Source of the DNA: Pseudoalteromonas marina
GTDB lineage: Bacteria > Pseudomonadota > Gammaproteobacteria > Enterobacterales > Alteromonadaceae
Assembly (NCBI RefSeq): GCF_000238335.3
Contig: NZ_AHCB03000006.1
Span: 372,001-436,000 of the forward strand
Reading direction: 5' to 3'
DNA: 64,000 bases
Every line of letters begins with the position of its first letter. Positions within the stretch are counted from its first letter, which is position 1. The position numbers were made by a program, and so were the translations under genes. Below are positions 29,063 through 38,969 of the stretch, piece by piece. A model generated the notes under the pieces. It saw nothing but the letters and a program-made list of their open reading frames with translations, was not told the origin of the DNA and searched no databases.

Positions 29063-31405
29063 TCATTTTATACAGCGCGGCCTTGGCTCAAATTCACTCA
29101 CTCTTAATGGAAGCTGTATCACTTTCCCACATCCTGGAGGAGCTTGTTCACCTGTATGCTCGTTTACAAAGGCCCAACGGATTGAAGGGGGGCGAGTATC
29201 GGCAATGGCTTGTGGGTTGAGTGGTTTTAAATAACGGATATAGGCTTCTAGCGCCCCGACACTGCCAGTTAAACCGGTGCTTTTATTATCATCGCGGCCA
29301 AGCCATGCAACGGTTACCGTGTTTTGATCAAACCCTGCAAACCAGCTGTCACGTAAATCATTGCTAGTCCCTGTTTTACCAGCTAGTTGAATAGACGGAA
29401 AGTGTAAGTTTAACCGCTTTGCTGTGCCGTCTTTTGTTACACGCTTCATTGCATATTTGGTCATGTACACAGAGGCTTCATCAAAACGAGGCTCTGCACT
29501 TACTTGATGTTTGTATAGCACGTTACCTACAGAGTCAGTAAGTGCTGATATGGACGTCAACTTCTTATACTCACCGTCATTTGCTATGGTGGTGTAAAGC
29601 TGGGCAACATCAAAACTGGATAACTCTAAAGCACCTAAGAGTAAAGACGGGTACTCATCTATTTGACCTTCCACTCCGAGTGATTTAAGCGTGTTTGCAA
29701 CTTTTTCCACTCCTATATCTAAGCCTAAATTAACAGCAGGTATATTAATACTATTACTAAATGCTTGATAAAGCGGGATTGCACCACGGTATTGGCGATC
29801 AAAATTTTCAGGCTGCCATACATTACCTTCTTCGTTTGTTACCTGTAACGGCGAATCATCAAGTAATGTAGCTAAATTATAATTTGGTGATTGTAGTGCT
29901 GTTAAATAAACTGCGGGCTTAACCAAAGACCCTATATTTCTTTTTGTATCCAGCACTCTATTAAAGCCTGAATATCGAACGTCACGCCCTGCTACAAGGG
30001 CCGATACGCCACCTTTATCTGAATTTACAGAGATCATAGCAACCTCAAGCTTATCTGTTTTAGGGCGTTTCTCTAAATAAGGTAAGCTTTTCTCAACCGA
30101 GTTTTCCATTGCTGTTTGTTTTTGTAAATCAAAGTAAGTAAACACCCTAACACCAGCATCTAGTATCTGCTGATCCGGTAGTAATTTATTTAATTCACGG
30201 TTCACCAGTTCTAAATACCCTGGGTATGATTTTTGTAAACTTTCTTTCATTGGCGCAATGTCAATTGAGCGCTTAAGGGATGCTCGGTATTCTTCTGTGC
30301 TTATTAATTTATTTTCAACCATGAGGCGAAGTACTAAATCGCGACGCTCCATAGTGCGCTCTTTGTAGCGGCGAGGATTGTAATAAGACGGCCCTTTCAC
30401 CATCGCTACTAGCAACGCTATTTGATCGTATTCAAGCTCATCTACTGGTTTTGAAAAATAAAACTCAGACGCCAAGCCCATGCCATGCACGCCTTGGTTA
30501 TAAGATTGACCTAAATAAACCTCGTTTAAGTAGGCCTCTAATATTTGGTCTTTTGAGTAACGATAATCAAGAATAAGCGCAATAAACGCCTCATTGATTT
30601 TTCGCAGCAGCGAACGTTCACGGGTTAAATATATATTTTTAGCGAGTTGCTGCGTTAACGTGCTACCGCCTTGGACTGTGCGCCCTGCTCTAATATTGGT
30701 ATATAGAGCGCGTAAAATAGAAAAAACAGATACACCGTGGTGCTCATAAAAATTACGGTCTTCCACCACTAGCAAAGTGTCTTTTAACATAGCAGGAAAC
30801 TTATCAAGGGGAACAAATTCTCTATCTTGCTTCGAATCGTTACCAATGCGGGCTATTTGAACAGGTTCTAATCGAGCGTTGTTCAAGCGCCTACCAAATT
30901 TATCTTTTACAGAGGCTACCTTTTGTCCCGCAAAACGCAGTTCAACAATCTTAGACTCCTCCAGCCCATCATAAAATTCAAACTCTCGTCGGTAAATTTT
31001 AATGCTATCAGCCGTTTTTACGTATTGGCCGGTCCGGCTGAGCCTATTAACAGATGAATAATTTAGACGTTCGAGTTCAAATTCTACTTCTTGACTTGAT
31101 AAGAATTGCCCTGGGTAAAACTGCATTGCACGCGCATACACTTGAGCGGGGAGTTGCCATTTATTTCCTTCAAATACACGTGTTGTTTTTGAATCTAAAT
31201 AAATAAAGTACATGGCCATAGCAATAAAAACAGCCAAACTCAGCTTCCAAAAAACTGACCATGTTTTTCTCATAAATGAGCGTTTAACAACAGTAGTTGC
31301 CGTTTTTTTTGTAGATTTGGGTTTAGCTTTACGTGGCGAACTGCTTGCTTTCGTTGCACGCTTTGAAGGGGTTTTACTACTAGGTGTTTTTTTATTATCA
31401 GCCAT
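29063..31405 (-). CDS. mrcB: Penicillin-binding protein 1B (bifunctional transglycosylase/transpeptidase)
   Basis: 780 residues. A basic, Lys/Ser-rich cytoplasmic tail (1-45) leads to a membrane anchor (~48-68) and a UB2H-like region. The glycosyltransferase domain has VVEDRNFYEHHGVS and GGSTLTQQLAKN. The transpeptidase domain has SLVK (Ser near residue 491), SNSINIP (SxN) and GKTGTSNDLRDSW (KTG near 680). It polymerises and crosslinks peptidoglycan. The UB2H region is where the lipoprotein activator LpoB binds in E. coli, but no lpoB is in the window. Confidence 0.94.
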   Translation of the reverse strand: MADNKKTPSSKTPSKRATKASSSPRKAKPKSTKKTATTVVKRSFMRKTWSVFWKLSLAVFIAMAMYFIYLDSKTTRVFEGNKWQLPAQVYARAMQFYPGQFLSSQEVEFELERLNYSSVNRLSRTGQYVKTADSIKIYRREFEFYDGLEESKIVELRFAGQKVASVKDKFGRRLNNARLEPVQIARIGNDSKQDREFVPLDKFPAMLKDTLLVVEDRNFYEHHGVSVFSILRALYTNIRAGRTVQGGSTLTQQLAKNIYLTRERSLLRKINEAFIALILDYRYSKDQILEAYLNEVYLGQSYNQGVHGMGLASEFYFSKPVDELEYDQIALLVAMVKGPSYYNPRRYKERTMERRDLVLRLMVENKLISTEEYRASLKRSIDIAPMKESLQKSYPGYLELVNRELNKLLPDQQILDAGVRVFTYFDLQKQTAMENSVEKSLPYLEKRPKTDKLEVAMISVNSDKGGVSALVAGRDVRYSGFNRVLDTKRNIGSLVKPAVYLTALQSPNYNLATLLDDSPLQVTNEEGNVWQPENFDRQYRGAIPLYQAFSNSINIPAVNLGLDIGVEKVANTLKSLGVEGQIDEYPSLLLGALELSSFDVAQLYTTIANDGEYKKLTSISALTDSVGNVLYKHQVSAEPRFDEASVYMTKYAMKRVTKDGTAKRLNLHFPSIQLAGKTGTSNDLRDSWFAGFDQNTVTVAWLGRDDNKSTGLTGSVGALEAYIRYLKPLNPQAIADTRPPSIRWAFVNEHTGEQAPPGCGKVIQLPLRVSEFEPRPRCIK

Positions 31406-31504
31406 GTAAGTGTAATATGTTCCAACGGTTTATTTACAAAGGGGAGCTTAGCATATTGGCTATAACCCTAACACCTGAAAAATTAACCTTCCCTGAAACG
31501 AAAA

Positions 31505-31529
31505 AAAGCTCTACCTAAAGTAGAGCTTT
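31505..31529 (-). terminator. Terminator after amtB
   Basis: The stem aaagctcta (31505-31513) with tagagcttt (31521-31529) is followed on the minus strand by a long U-run (from the A-run at 31499-31507). Confidence 0.82.
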
Positions 31530-31549
31530 AATGAACACACTATATAAAT

Positions 31550-32779
31550 TTAGTTATTACGAACAGATACAAACTCAGGGTAAGCTTCTACACCACAGTC
31601 GTGTTGATCCATACCGTTAAGCTCTTCTTCTTCTGTAACACGTATACCCATTGTGTATTTTAATATAGCCCACACAATAAGCGATGCTACAAAAACAAAT
31701 GCCAAGATTGTTACTAAGCCGATTAACTGATTAACAACGCTTGCATCACCGTTTGAAAGTGGAACCAGCATAATACCTAGTGCACCACATATACCGTGTA
31801 CAGAAATAGCACCTACTGGGTCATCAATCTTAATTTTGTCTAGAGCTATAATGCTAAATACAACTAATGAACCACCTAGTAAGCCTAGTAGACAAGCCAT
31901 TAATGGAGAAGGTGAAAGAGGGTCTGCAGTAATAACAACTAAGCCCGCTAACGCACCGTTAAGTACCATTGTTAAATCAGCTTTGCCCCATAATACTTTA
32001 CAAACAAATAGTGCTGCAATTGCACCCATTGCCGCAGCCGCGTTAGTGTTAAGTAAGATTTGACCTACTGCCGTTGCGTTTTCTTTATCAGATAGTAATA
32101 ACTGTGAACCACCGTTAAAACCAAACCAACCCATCCACAAAATAAATGTACCTAAAGTAGCAAGCGGTAAGTTAGAACCTGGAATTGGATAAACTTCACC
32201 ATTTTTTCCGTATTTACCTTTACGAGCACCTAGTAAAATTACACCTGCGAGTGCTGCTGCTGCACCTGCACCATGAACAATGGCAGAACCTGCAAAATCA
32301 ACAAAGCCCATTTCAGACAAGAAACCACCGCCCCATGTCCAGTAACCTTCCATTGGGTAGATAAAACCAGTTAATACAACAGTAAATGCTAAGAAAGCCC
32401 ATAGTTTCATTCGTTCAGCAACCGCACCAGATACAATTGACATGGCTGTTGCAACGAAAACTACTTGGAAGAAAAAGTCAGACTCTAAAGAGTGGTCGGC
32501 ATCAGCAGCTTGCGTACCAATTAACGCGCCCAGTGATGGCATAATTCCGCCCTCAGCGTTGTCTACATACATAATGTTGTAACCAACTAACAAAAACATG
32601 GTACACGCGATTGAATAAAGCGCGATGTTTTTAGTTAAAATTTCAGTGGTGTTTTTAGAACGAACTAAGCCCGCTTCTAACATGGCAAAACCAGCAGCCA
32701 TCCACATAACTAATATACCCGATATCAAAAAGTAAAATGTATCGAGTGAAAATTTAAGTTCTACAATTGTATTTTCCAT
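31550..32779 (-). CDS. amtB: Ammonium transporter AmtB
   Basis: 409 residues, 11 predicted membrane helices. The two pore histidines are in SAIVHGAGAAAAL and ISVHGICGALG. There is no cleavable leader. It conducts ammonium and is blocked by GlnK when nitrogen is plentiful. The gene starts nine bases after glnK, so they form one operon. The C-terminal tail that contacts GlnK reads GMDQHDCGVEAYPEF. Confidence 0.95.
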   Translation of the reverse strand: MENTIVELKFSLDTFYFLISGILVMWMAAGFAMLEAGLVRSKNTTEILTKNIALYSIACTMFLLVGYNIMYVDNAEGGIMPSLGALIGTQAADADHSLESDFFFQVVFVATAMSIVSGAVAERMKLWAFLAFTVVLTGFIYPMEGYWTWGGGFLSEMGFVDFAGSAIVHGAGAAAALAGVILLGARKGKYGKNGEVYPIPGSNLPLATLGTFILWMGWFGFNGGSQLLLSDKENATAVGQILLNTNAAAAMGAIAALFVCKVLWGKADLTMVLNGALAGLVVITADPLSPSPLMACLLGLLGGSLVVFSIIALDKIKIDDPVGAISVHGICGALGIMLVPLSNGDASVVNQLIGLVTILAFVFVASLIVWAILKYTMGIRVTEEEELNGMDQHDCGVEAYPEFVSVRNN

Positions 32780-32788
32780 AAGCCCCTC

Positions 32789-33127
32789 TTAAATTGCCTC
32801 TTCGTCAAGTTCGCCAGTACGGATACGAACTATTTGATCTAAGTCGTACACAAAAATTTTGCCGTCACCAATTTTGCCTGTTGATGCAATTTTTGTGATT
32901 GCTTCAACAACGCGCTGACAATTTTCTGTACGAGTTGCAATTTCAAGTTTGATCTTTGGAATAAAATCGACTTGGTACTCTGCACCACGATATAGCTCTG
33001 TATGACCTCGTTGACGTCCAAAACCTTTAACATCAACTACAGTCATCCCCTCAATTCCTAAATCAGCGAGCGCTTCACGCACATCGTCTAATTTAAATGG
33101 TTTTATGATTGCACTAATCATTTTCAT
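32789..33127 (-). CDS. glnK: Nitrogen regulatory PII protein GlnK
   Basis: 112 residues from ATG 33127, which has a strong gaggggg ribosome binding site. The frame is open for 63 more bases, but family proteins begin MKMISAIIKPFKL. The T-loop carries uridylylation Tyr51 (ELYRGAEYQVDF), and GKIGDGKIFV is the nucleotide-binding loop. It senses ATP/ADP, 2-oxoglutarate and glutamine and gates AmtB, encoded next. Confidence 0.94.
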   Translation of the reverse strand: MKMISAIIKPFKLDDVREALADLGIEGMTVVDVKGFGRQRGHTELYRGAEYQVDFIPKIKLEIATRTENCQRVVEAITKIASTGKIGDGKIFVYDLDQIVRIRTGELDEEAI

Positions 33128-33243
33128 AGCGGCCCCCTCGGACTCTTTATTGTTATCCTGTTGGGTAACATAATCCAACCTTTGTGCCACTATTTAATTT
33201 AATTTAAAAACAACAACTTAACCTTTAAAACTAAACTCACCAT

Positions 33244-33275
33244 AAAAAAAACGCACCATTTAGGTGCGTTTTTTT
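33244..33275 (-). terminator. Terminator after the double-receiver diguanylate cyclase gene
   Basis: The stem aaaaaaacgcacc with ggtgcgttttttt, around a five-base loop. It lies downstream of the 33340 stop on the minus strand and upstream of the glnK promoter. Confidence 0.87.
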
Positions 33276-33339
33276 AACAACTCCGCTACATTGGTGCACA
33301 TATAAAAAAGACCCCAAAATTGCGCTATAATATAAACAG

Positions 33340-34563
33340 TTACCCGATACAGTTTCTGCCTTTGCTTTTTGCTTCGTATAACGCCTTGTCGGCAACACGC
33401 ATCGCATCTTTTAAATTGGTATTTTGAAACTCTGCAAGCCCAATACTCGCTGTTATCGTGCAAGACTTGTCACTAATAGAAAAATCGTAACTCGCCATTT
33501 TTTTTCTAAACGCTTCTAAATATTCGCGTGCTCTGGCTAAATCGATATCAGGTAGAACAATGGCAAATTCTTCACCACCCACCCTTGCTACAGTAAATTT
33601 TGCAAAAGTTGAGCGAATAAGAGACCCAACCTGCTTAAGCGCTTGATCGCCGCCTTCGTGACCAAATGTATCGTTTATATTTTTAAAAAAGTCCACGTCG
33701 AGTAGCGCTAGCGTATTATTTTGATTTTGGTTTTTTAATAACTTTTCAGCATATTGATAAAAATAACGTCGATTGTATAAACCGGTTAAGTGATCTCTAA
33801 AAGCACTTTCTTTGATATCTGCAATCAGTGATAACTGTTCCATTGTTTGCAACACCCTGCAGTGAAATTCTTCATTCATAAAGGGTTTAGTCAAAAAGTC
33901 GTTTGCGCCATATTTTATAAAGCGTGCTGATAAACCGTGCTTGCCCGCTCCAGATAAACCAATTACAGCTAAATCATCGCGCCCTCTAAAATTACGAACT
34001 GCTTTAACTAGCTCAAAGCCATCCATTGTTGGCATGGCGTAATCGGTCATTAGCAGCTTTATATCTGGATCAGCTTTTAATATTTCAAGCGCTTGCTGCC
34101 CGTCATTCGCGGTGCTTACATCAAACAATTGCTTTTCGAGCATTTGCTTCATTAACGAACGACTCAACATAGAATCGTCCGCAATTAATGCCTTACAACC
34201 TTGGTTTCTTAAAAGTTGAGAAACCAATTTAACGGCATAATGATAAGAATCACGGTTATCTTTTATAACGTAATCTACCACACCATCTTCTAGCATTTGC
34301 TGACGTTTGTACTCGTCTATCTTTGATGTAAGCACAACCGTAGGAATTGCTTTAGAAAGTGTATATTTGGCAACTTCGCCATTTGGGGCATCGGGGAGAG
34401 TTAAGTCAACAAGTGCTAATGAATAGTCGTACTTTTCTACGTGCTCCTGGCATTCAGCTAATGACCAGGCAAAATCAACGGCAACATCTAAATACTGGGC
34501 AGTTAAGTGGCGTAAAACCTGCTGGACTACTTTACTGTCTTCAACCACTAATACTCTTTGCAT
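33340..34563 (-). CDS. Response regulator with two receiver domains and a GGDEF output
   Basis: 407 residues from ATG 34563 (agaagg in front; a longer frame upstream has no homology). Receiver 1 (residues 1-115) has phospho-acceptor Asp53 (LVDLTLP). Receiver 2 (~125-240) has ADD and MTDYAMPTMDG. The C-terminal diguanylate cyclase has LTGLYNRR and GGEEF (about residue 335), the active variant of the motif. No RxxD inhibitory site is visible five residues before GGEEF, so product inhibition may be absent. No histidine kinase is encoded nearby. Confidence 0.92.
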   Translation of the reverse strand: MQRVLVVEDSKVVQQVLRHLTAQYLDVAVDFAWSLAECQEHVEKYDYSLALVDLTLPDAPNGEVAKYTLSKAIPTVVLTSKIDEYKRQQMLEDGVVDYVIKDNRDSYHYAVKLVSQLLRNQGCKALIADDSMLSRSLMKQMLEKQLFDVSTANDGQQALEILKADPDIKLLMTDYAMPTMDGFELVKAVRNFRGRDDLAVIGLSGAGKHGLSARFIKYGANDFLTKPFMNEEFHCRVLQTMEQLSLIADIKESAFRDHLTGLYNRRYFYQYAEKLLKNQNQNNTLALLDVDFFKNINDTFGHEGGDQALKQVGSLIRSTFAKFTVARVGGEEFAIVLPDIDLARAREYLEAFRKKMASYDFSISDKSCTITASIGLAEFQNTNLKDAMRVADKALYEAKSKGRNCIG

Positions 34564-34954
34564 AGACCTTCTCTTTGTTCTCATTATTTTTGCAACATCT
34601 GCTGCAAACACAAAATAATAAAACTTACTGGTACCACACTTTAAGCAGCAAAAATAAGTAAATAAAAAACATCCCAGAGTCATTGTTATTTAACGCTTTA
34701 AATATTAAAGCACATTCCATTAACCAGCTTGTAAATCAATAATTGTAATAAAAACAAACTTGCTGGCAAATATACCCGATTTTAATTCTTAGCTAAATAA
34801 TTAAACAAAAATTTACACCATAAATAATTGATTATTTTACTTATCGGCTTATGTTAATTAACTCAACCATTAATATCGGCAGCTAGTCTCATTACTTTTG
34901 TTATTTTGCTTATTTTTATCTTTAATAGGTTATCAAATATAATAAGGACACCTC
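34564..34954. other. AT-rich divergent intergenic region
   Basis: About 390 bases between the GGDEF gene and the S10 peptidase gene, transcribed apart. Both promoters must lie here. I find no repeats or hairpins worth reporting. Confidence 0.4.
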
Positions 34955-36466
34955 ATGAAGCTTAGTCGTATTTTACCAATCACAGTTTTTGCATTAATGC
35001 TCAGCCCGCTTGCTGATGCTGATAATCAGCGCCGTATTGATGTAGACAGTAAAGTAGTCACCCAACACAAAGCTAAAATTAATGGTCAACGCTTTAATTA
35101 TACGGTTGCCACAGGCACTCAACCCGTATGGGACAACAAAGGTGATGCCGTTGCTACACTACAATACACGTATTACACGCGCGATAAAGTTGATGATAGA
35201 GCCAAACGCCCGTTGCTCATTTCTTTTAATGGTGGTCCTGGCTCAGCCTCAGTTTGGATGCACTTAGCCTACACAGGCCCTCGCGTATTAAAAATTGATG
35301 ATGAAGGCTATCCTATTCAGCCCTACGGTGTAAAAGACAACCCGTACTCTGTGCTTGATGTTGCCGACATTGTTTACGTAAACCCAGTAAATACAGGCTA
35401 TTCGCGAGTTATTGAAAACGAAAAAGGCGAAATGCTTTCTAAAGCTCAACAAAAAGACATGTTTTTTGGCGTTAATGCCGACATTAAATACCTTGGCGAG
35501 TGGTTAAATACTTTTGTAAACAGAACAGAGCGTTGGCGCTCTCCAAAGTTTTTAATTGGCGAAAGTTATGGCACAACACGCGTATCAGGCCTTGCACATG
35601 AATTACAAAATAGCCAATGGATGTATATTAACGGTGTTGTATTAGTGTCACCAACAGACATTGGTATTAAACGCGAAGGCCCCGTTAAAGCGGCAAATCG
35701 CTTGCCGTACTTTGCAGCCACTGCGTGGTATCACAAAGCACTAAACGCCGACTTACAAGCAAAGGACTTAGATGAACTCCTTCCTGAAGTTGAGCAGTTT
35801 ACTTTAAACGAACTAATACCCGCATTAGCAAAGGGCGGTTTTTTAGCGCAAGACGAAAAGCGTCGTATTATTAAAAAAATGGCTGAGTATGCAGGCCTTT
35901 CAGAAACCTTTGTCGATCAAAACAACCTCGATATCCCTACACAATACTTTTGGAAGGAATTATTGCGTGACCGAGGACAAACAGTCGGCCGTTTAGACTC
36001 TCGCTATTTAGGTATAGACAAACGTGATGCTGGTGACTCACCTGATTACTGGGCAGAGCTGACTTCATGGTTGCACTCCTTTACGCCTGCAATCAATTAC
36101 TACCTACGCGAGGAGTTAAACTATAAAACCGACATCAAATATAACTTATTTGGCAACGTTCATCCTTGGGATAGAAGTGGCAATAATACCGGTGAAAACC
36201 TTCGTCTTGCGATGGCTCAAAACCCATACTTGAATGTAATGGTACAGGCGGGTTATTACGATGGTGCAACTAATTACTTTGATGCCAAATACACAATGTG
36301 GCAATTAGATCCAAGTGGAAAAATGAAAGACCGTCTAAGCTTTAAAGGCTACAGAAGTGGGCACATGATGTATCTTCGCCACGCTGATTTAGAAAGCTCA
36401 AATAACGACTTAAGGGAGTTTATACAAAACTCACTGCCTAAAGATTCTAAAGCTGCCAAATATTAA
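34955..36466 (+). CDS. S10 family serine carboxypeptidase-like peptidase
   Basis: 503 residues with a signal peptide cleaved near ADADNQ. Alpha/beta-hydrolase of the S10 type: the oxyanion region is FNGGPGSASVWMH (residue ~91), the nucleophile Ser204 is in GESYGTTR, Asp is in the VMVQAGYYDGAT region, and His is in YRSGHMMY near the end. It is probably a periplasmic carboxypeptidase releasing C-terminal residues at low or neutral pH. Stands alone with an aagga ribosome binding site. Confidence 0.9.
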   Translation: MKLSRILPITVFALMLSPLADADNQRRIDVDSKVVTQHKAKINGQRFNYTVATGTQPVWDNKGDAVATLQYTYYTRDKVDDRAKRPLLISFNGGPGSASVWMHLAYTGPRVLKIDDEGYPIQPYGVKDNPYSVLDVADIVYVNPVNTGYSRVIENEKGEMLSKAQQKDMFFGVNADIKYLGEWLNTFVNRTERWRSPKFLIGESYGTTRVSGLAHELQNSQWMYINGVVLVSPTDIGIKREGPVKAANRLPYFAATAWYHKALNADLQAKDLDELLPEVEQFTLNELIPALAKGGFLAQDEKRRIIKKMAEYAGLSETFVDQNNLDIPTQYFWKELLRDRGQTVGRLDSRYLGIDKRDAGDSPDYWAELTSWLHSFTPAINYYLREELNYKTDIKYNLFGNVHPWDRSGNNTGENLRLAMAQNPYLNVMVQAGYYDGATNYFDAKYTMWQLDPSGKMKDRLSFKGYRSGHMMYLRHADLESSNNDLREFIQNSLPKDSKAAKY

Positions 36467-36479
36467 AATATTGATCAAC

Positions 36480-36515
36480 CACCTATAAATGGCTTACCTG
36501 AGTCATTTATAGGTG
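36480..36515. terminator. Stem-loop between the S10 peptidase and START genes
   Basis: A 12-base-pair stem (cacctataaatg with catttataggtg) in the convergent gap. No U-run follows on either strand, so it may stall or protect transcript ends rather than act as a classical terminator. Confidence 0.5.
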
Positions 36516-36540
36516 CACATCCTTCCAGTTTTACAATAAC

Positions 36541-37236
36541 TTATTTAACGGTTAGTTCGCGTAAATTACAACTTCCAACTTTAATAACCGGTTCGATTGC
36601 GGTGTAGCTTTTAGTTTCTAACATTGTGCGTAAATTAACGAGCGTTTTGAAGGTACTTTTAAGCCCCACTTTATTGTATAGCCACGTTGGTATATTTCCC
36701 CCTGGTAAAGCATAAACCTGATACTCAACATTTAAATCTTCGCCCTTTTGTGTAAGTAACCAATGTGCATTTAGCGTTTTTATTCTAACTACCCGCTTAG
36801 TTAATGGCAATTCTTCTGGACGCGATTCAATAGAAAGCTTGGTTTGCTGAGGAGAGAGCCTTGAATAACACGAATAGGTAACGGCATCACGGTTTGCCAC
36901 AGGCCAAGGGGAGTCGATATAGCTATAAACGAGGTTTTCTGAAGGGCTTAAAGCTTTAATTACACGTACCTTAGACGTGTTTTCAAGCCAGCTTGAAGCA
37001 ATACGCGTATCACTTAATAAATCTAAAAAGTCATTGGCTGTTACATCTTCAATATTAAGCTGACCTTTAACAACAAACGTATCATCAGAAAATTCCTGAT
37101 ATTCAATGCTTACTTCTTGCTCGTTTTTGTATAATTGCCAACGGGGCTCAGAGTAAACATTAAAGCTTAACAAAATAATTAATAAACTAATGCACTTTTG
37201 CATAGGGGTTAACTTACAAAAGTGCTTTATCATCAT
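36541..37236 (-). CDS. START domain lipid-binding-like secreted protein
   Basis: About 231 residues. An N-terminal hydrophobic leader (to ~YSEPR) is followed by a START-type domain: VVKGQLNI, SWLENTSKVRVI, YSYIDSPWPVANRDAVTY and the C-terminal helix GLKSTFKTLVNLRTMLE. Such domains bind lipids or hydrophobic ligands; the natural ligand is unknown here. The ATG overlaps the stop of the CYTH gene (ATGA), which indicates translational coupling. In-frame ATGs at 37245 and 37233 are alternatives. Confidence 0.82.
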   Translation of the reverse strand: MMIKHFCKLTPMQKCISLLIILLSFNVYSEPRWQLYKNEQEVSIEYQEFSDDTFVVKGQLNIEDVTANDFLDLLSDTRIASSWLENTSKVRVIKALSPSENLVYSYIDSPWPVANRDAVTYSCYSRLSPQQTKLSIESRPEELPLTKRVVRIKTLNAHWLLTQKGEDLNVEYQVYALPGGNIPTWLYNKVGLKSTFKTLVNLRTMLETKSYTAIEPVIKVGSCNLRELTVK

Positions 37237-38756
37237 TTTTGCCAATAAGGCTCTATGTCATAAGAAGCAAGTCTACTTTGCTCCATTGCACTGACTAAAT
37301 ATTCAGACTTTTGCTCCAGCCAAGATTGAATTTTTGCAAGTTGCTCATCGTCTTGACCTGCGCATAATTGCTTTAAGTACTCTAGGGTACTGAGTTCATA
37401 AACACCATGCGAAATATCTAACCACGGCAACCTAAACTCAAGACGTTCTTCTTTATCGAACATCGATCCTAAGCAATTACCACTTAGCAAGCTGTTTTCA
37501 AGCTGCATTCTTAAATTAAGGTAGTCAAGTACACCTAGCGTTTGCTCTTTAGGCAATAATTGATGTAGGTTTTTCCAGTCTTTATTAAATAATCTTTCAG
37601 CAATAGAAGACACTGGATTTTCTGCAGCTTGGAGCTCTACCTGCCCCCAATCTTTTCGCCATTGCTTGTCAATCAACCACGTTGTTAACGAGAGCAATAA
37701 ACGATTGTAACGAGCACTATGAAAAAGCGCATTAATGTCATCAATACTAGGCTGTAGCTCTTTTAAATCGTTAATAACTTGCGCCAAAGCTGGCGCCGCA
37801 TTTATTTTTTTATAAAATGCATGACGTTTTGACGTATAAGTTTTTAACTGAATTGCATTTTCTACCCATGCTAACTCACTCAAAAGCCACTTAAGCTCGG
37901 TGCGTAATTGTTCGGTACTGTCTTTAGAAACTATATCGTCAAACAACCAAAAAGTATGGCGAATTAAACTAATACCATCAGTCACCCTTTTTAAAGTTTT
38001 TAAACTCGGTTTATCGAAATAACACTGCTCATGCTTTTGCACAAACCGAATACCAAAGTTCATTGCTTCTTTTAAAGCGCTTTCTTGGGTTGCAGAACGA
38101 GGAAGCTTAACAAAGCCAATCGACTTACTAGGCTTAAGCGGATTGTCGTCGGCTAAACGGTAGCCGCGTGCTGCTTTTGAATACAAACCGAGTCGGATAC
38201 AGTTTTGGCTAACTAAAATATCAGCCAAAGCAAACAGCTCATTGCGGCTACCTTCAATTAATTCTATTTCCAGCTCGCTGATCATCTCAACTTGCCCTGA
38301 GGCTGCAATTTCGCCTTTATCAAGCACCACTTCAATTTTTGCACCAGCTTGCGTTTCAATTAACCACGTACGGCGAATAAAATTAGTGCTAAAAATAGGG
38401 TACAAATTTTGTGAAATTGCATCTACTTGCATGCCATGTGGCCAAATATCAGCACTAAACGCCATTAAGTTAGGGCGGCTGGAATCAATAGGTAAGTTAT
38501 ATTCTGGGCGCTGATGAAGGCCCCCTACAACTTCGCCGGCAAGCTTGATAGTTTGTTCGCACTGATTGTCAGAACAACGGGTTCTAAAGCCAATATCAAG
38601 AGCTCGAAGTTCACGGCTTGGCGTATCATAATAGGCATTTTGCAAACTACGCGATGGTTTATTTATAACCGTTTTAGCAAATTGAGTAATTAGTGAGGGG
38701 ATCAGTGGGACAACGGCATCTGATACCAAAAATTTCAGTTCTATCTCAGTATCCAT
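37233..38756 (-). CDS. ygiF: CYTH/CHAD domain inorganic triphosphatase (YgiF-like)
   Basis: 507 residues. An N-terminal CYTH tunnel fold begins TEIELKF (ExExK motif) and contains EIELIEG, consistent with triphosphate hydrolysis. A C-terminal helical CHAD domain (from ~210) looks degenerate, because the histidines that define polyphosphate-binding CHADs are mostly missing. This matches YgiF in layout. The downstream START gene overlaps its stop. The divergent neighbour is the ygiM-like SH3 gene, and ygiF and ygiM are also neighbours in enteric bacteria. Confidence 0.88.
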   Translation of the reverse strand: MDTEIELKFLVSDAVVPLIPSLITQFAKTVINKPSRSLQNAYYDTPSRELRALDIGFRTRCSDNQCEQTIKLAGEVVGGLHQRPEYNLPIDSSRPNLMAFSADIWPHGMQVDAISQNLYPIFSTNFIRRTWLIETQAGAKIEVVLDKGEIAASGQVEMISELEIELIEGSRNELFALADILVSQNCIRLGLYSKAARGYRLADDNPLKPSKSIGFVKLPRSATQESALKEAMNFGIRFVQKHEQCYFDKPSLKTLKRVTDGISLIRHTFWLFDDIVSKDSTEQLRTELKWLLSELAWVENAIQLKTYTSKRHAFYKKINAAPALAQVINDLKELQPSIDDINALFHSARYNRLLLSLTTWLIDKQWRKDWGQVELQAAENPVSSIAERLFNKDWKNLHQLLPKEQTLGVLDYLNLRMQLENSLLSGNCLGSMFDKEERLEFRLPWLDISHGVYELSTLEYLKQLCAGQDDEQLAKIQSWLEQKSEYLVSAMEQSRLASYDIEPYWQK

Positions 38757-38969
38757 TCGGTCTGCGGATTACCTTTAAAATAAATAAGTGGTCAAAATAA
38801 ACAAAGCGCTCTAACAATGCAAATTTTTTAGGCTTATTAAGTGCTTTAATCATGTCAGGGTTACAATATCAGCCTTGCTTTTAAAAGGCTAAATCCCTAC
38901 TATCTTGCATTATATGTGAATTAAAAACCATGTTCATAACGGACTCAGTAAGAACAACAAGGTAGATAA

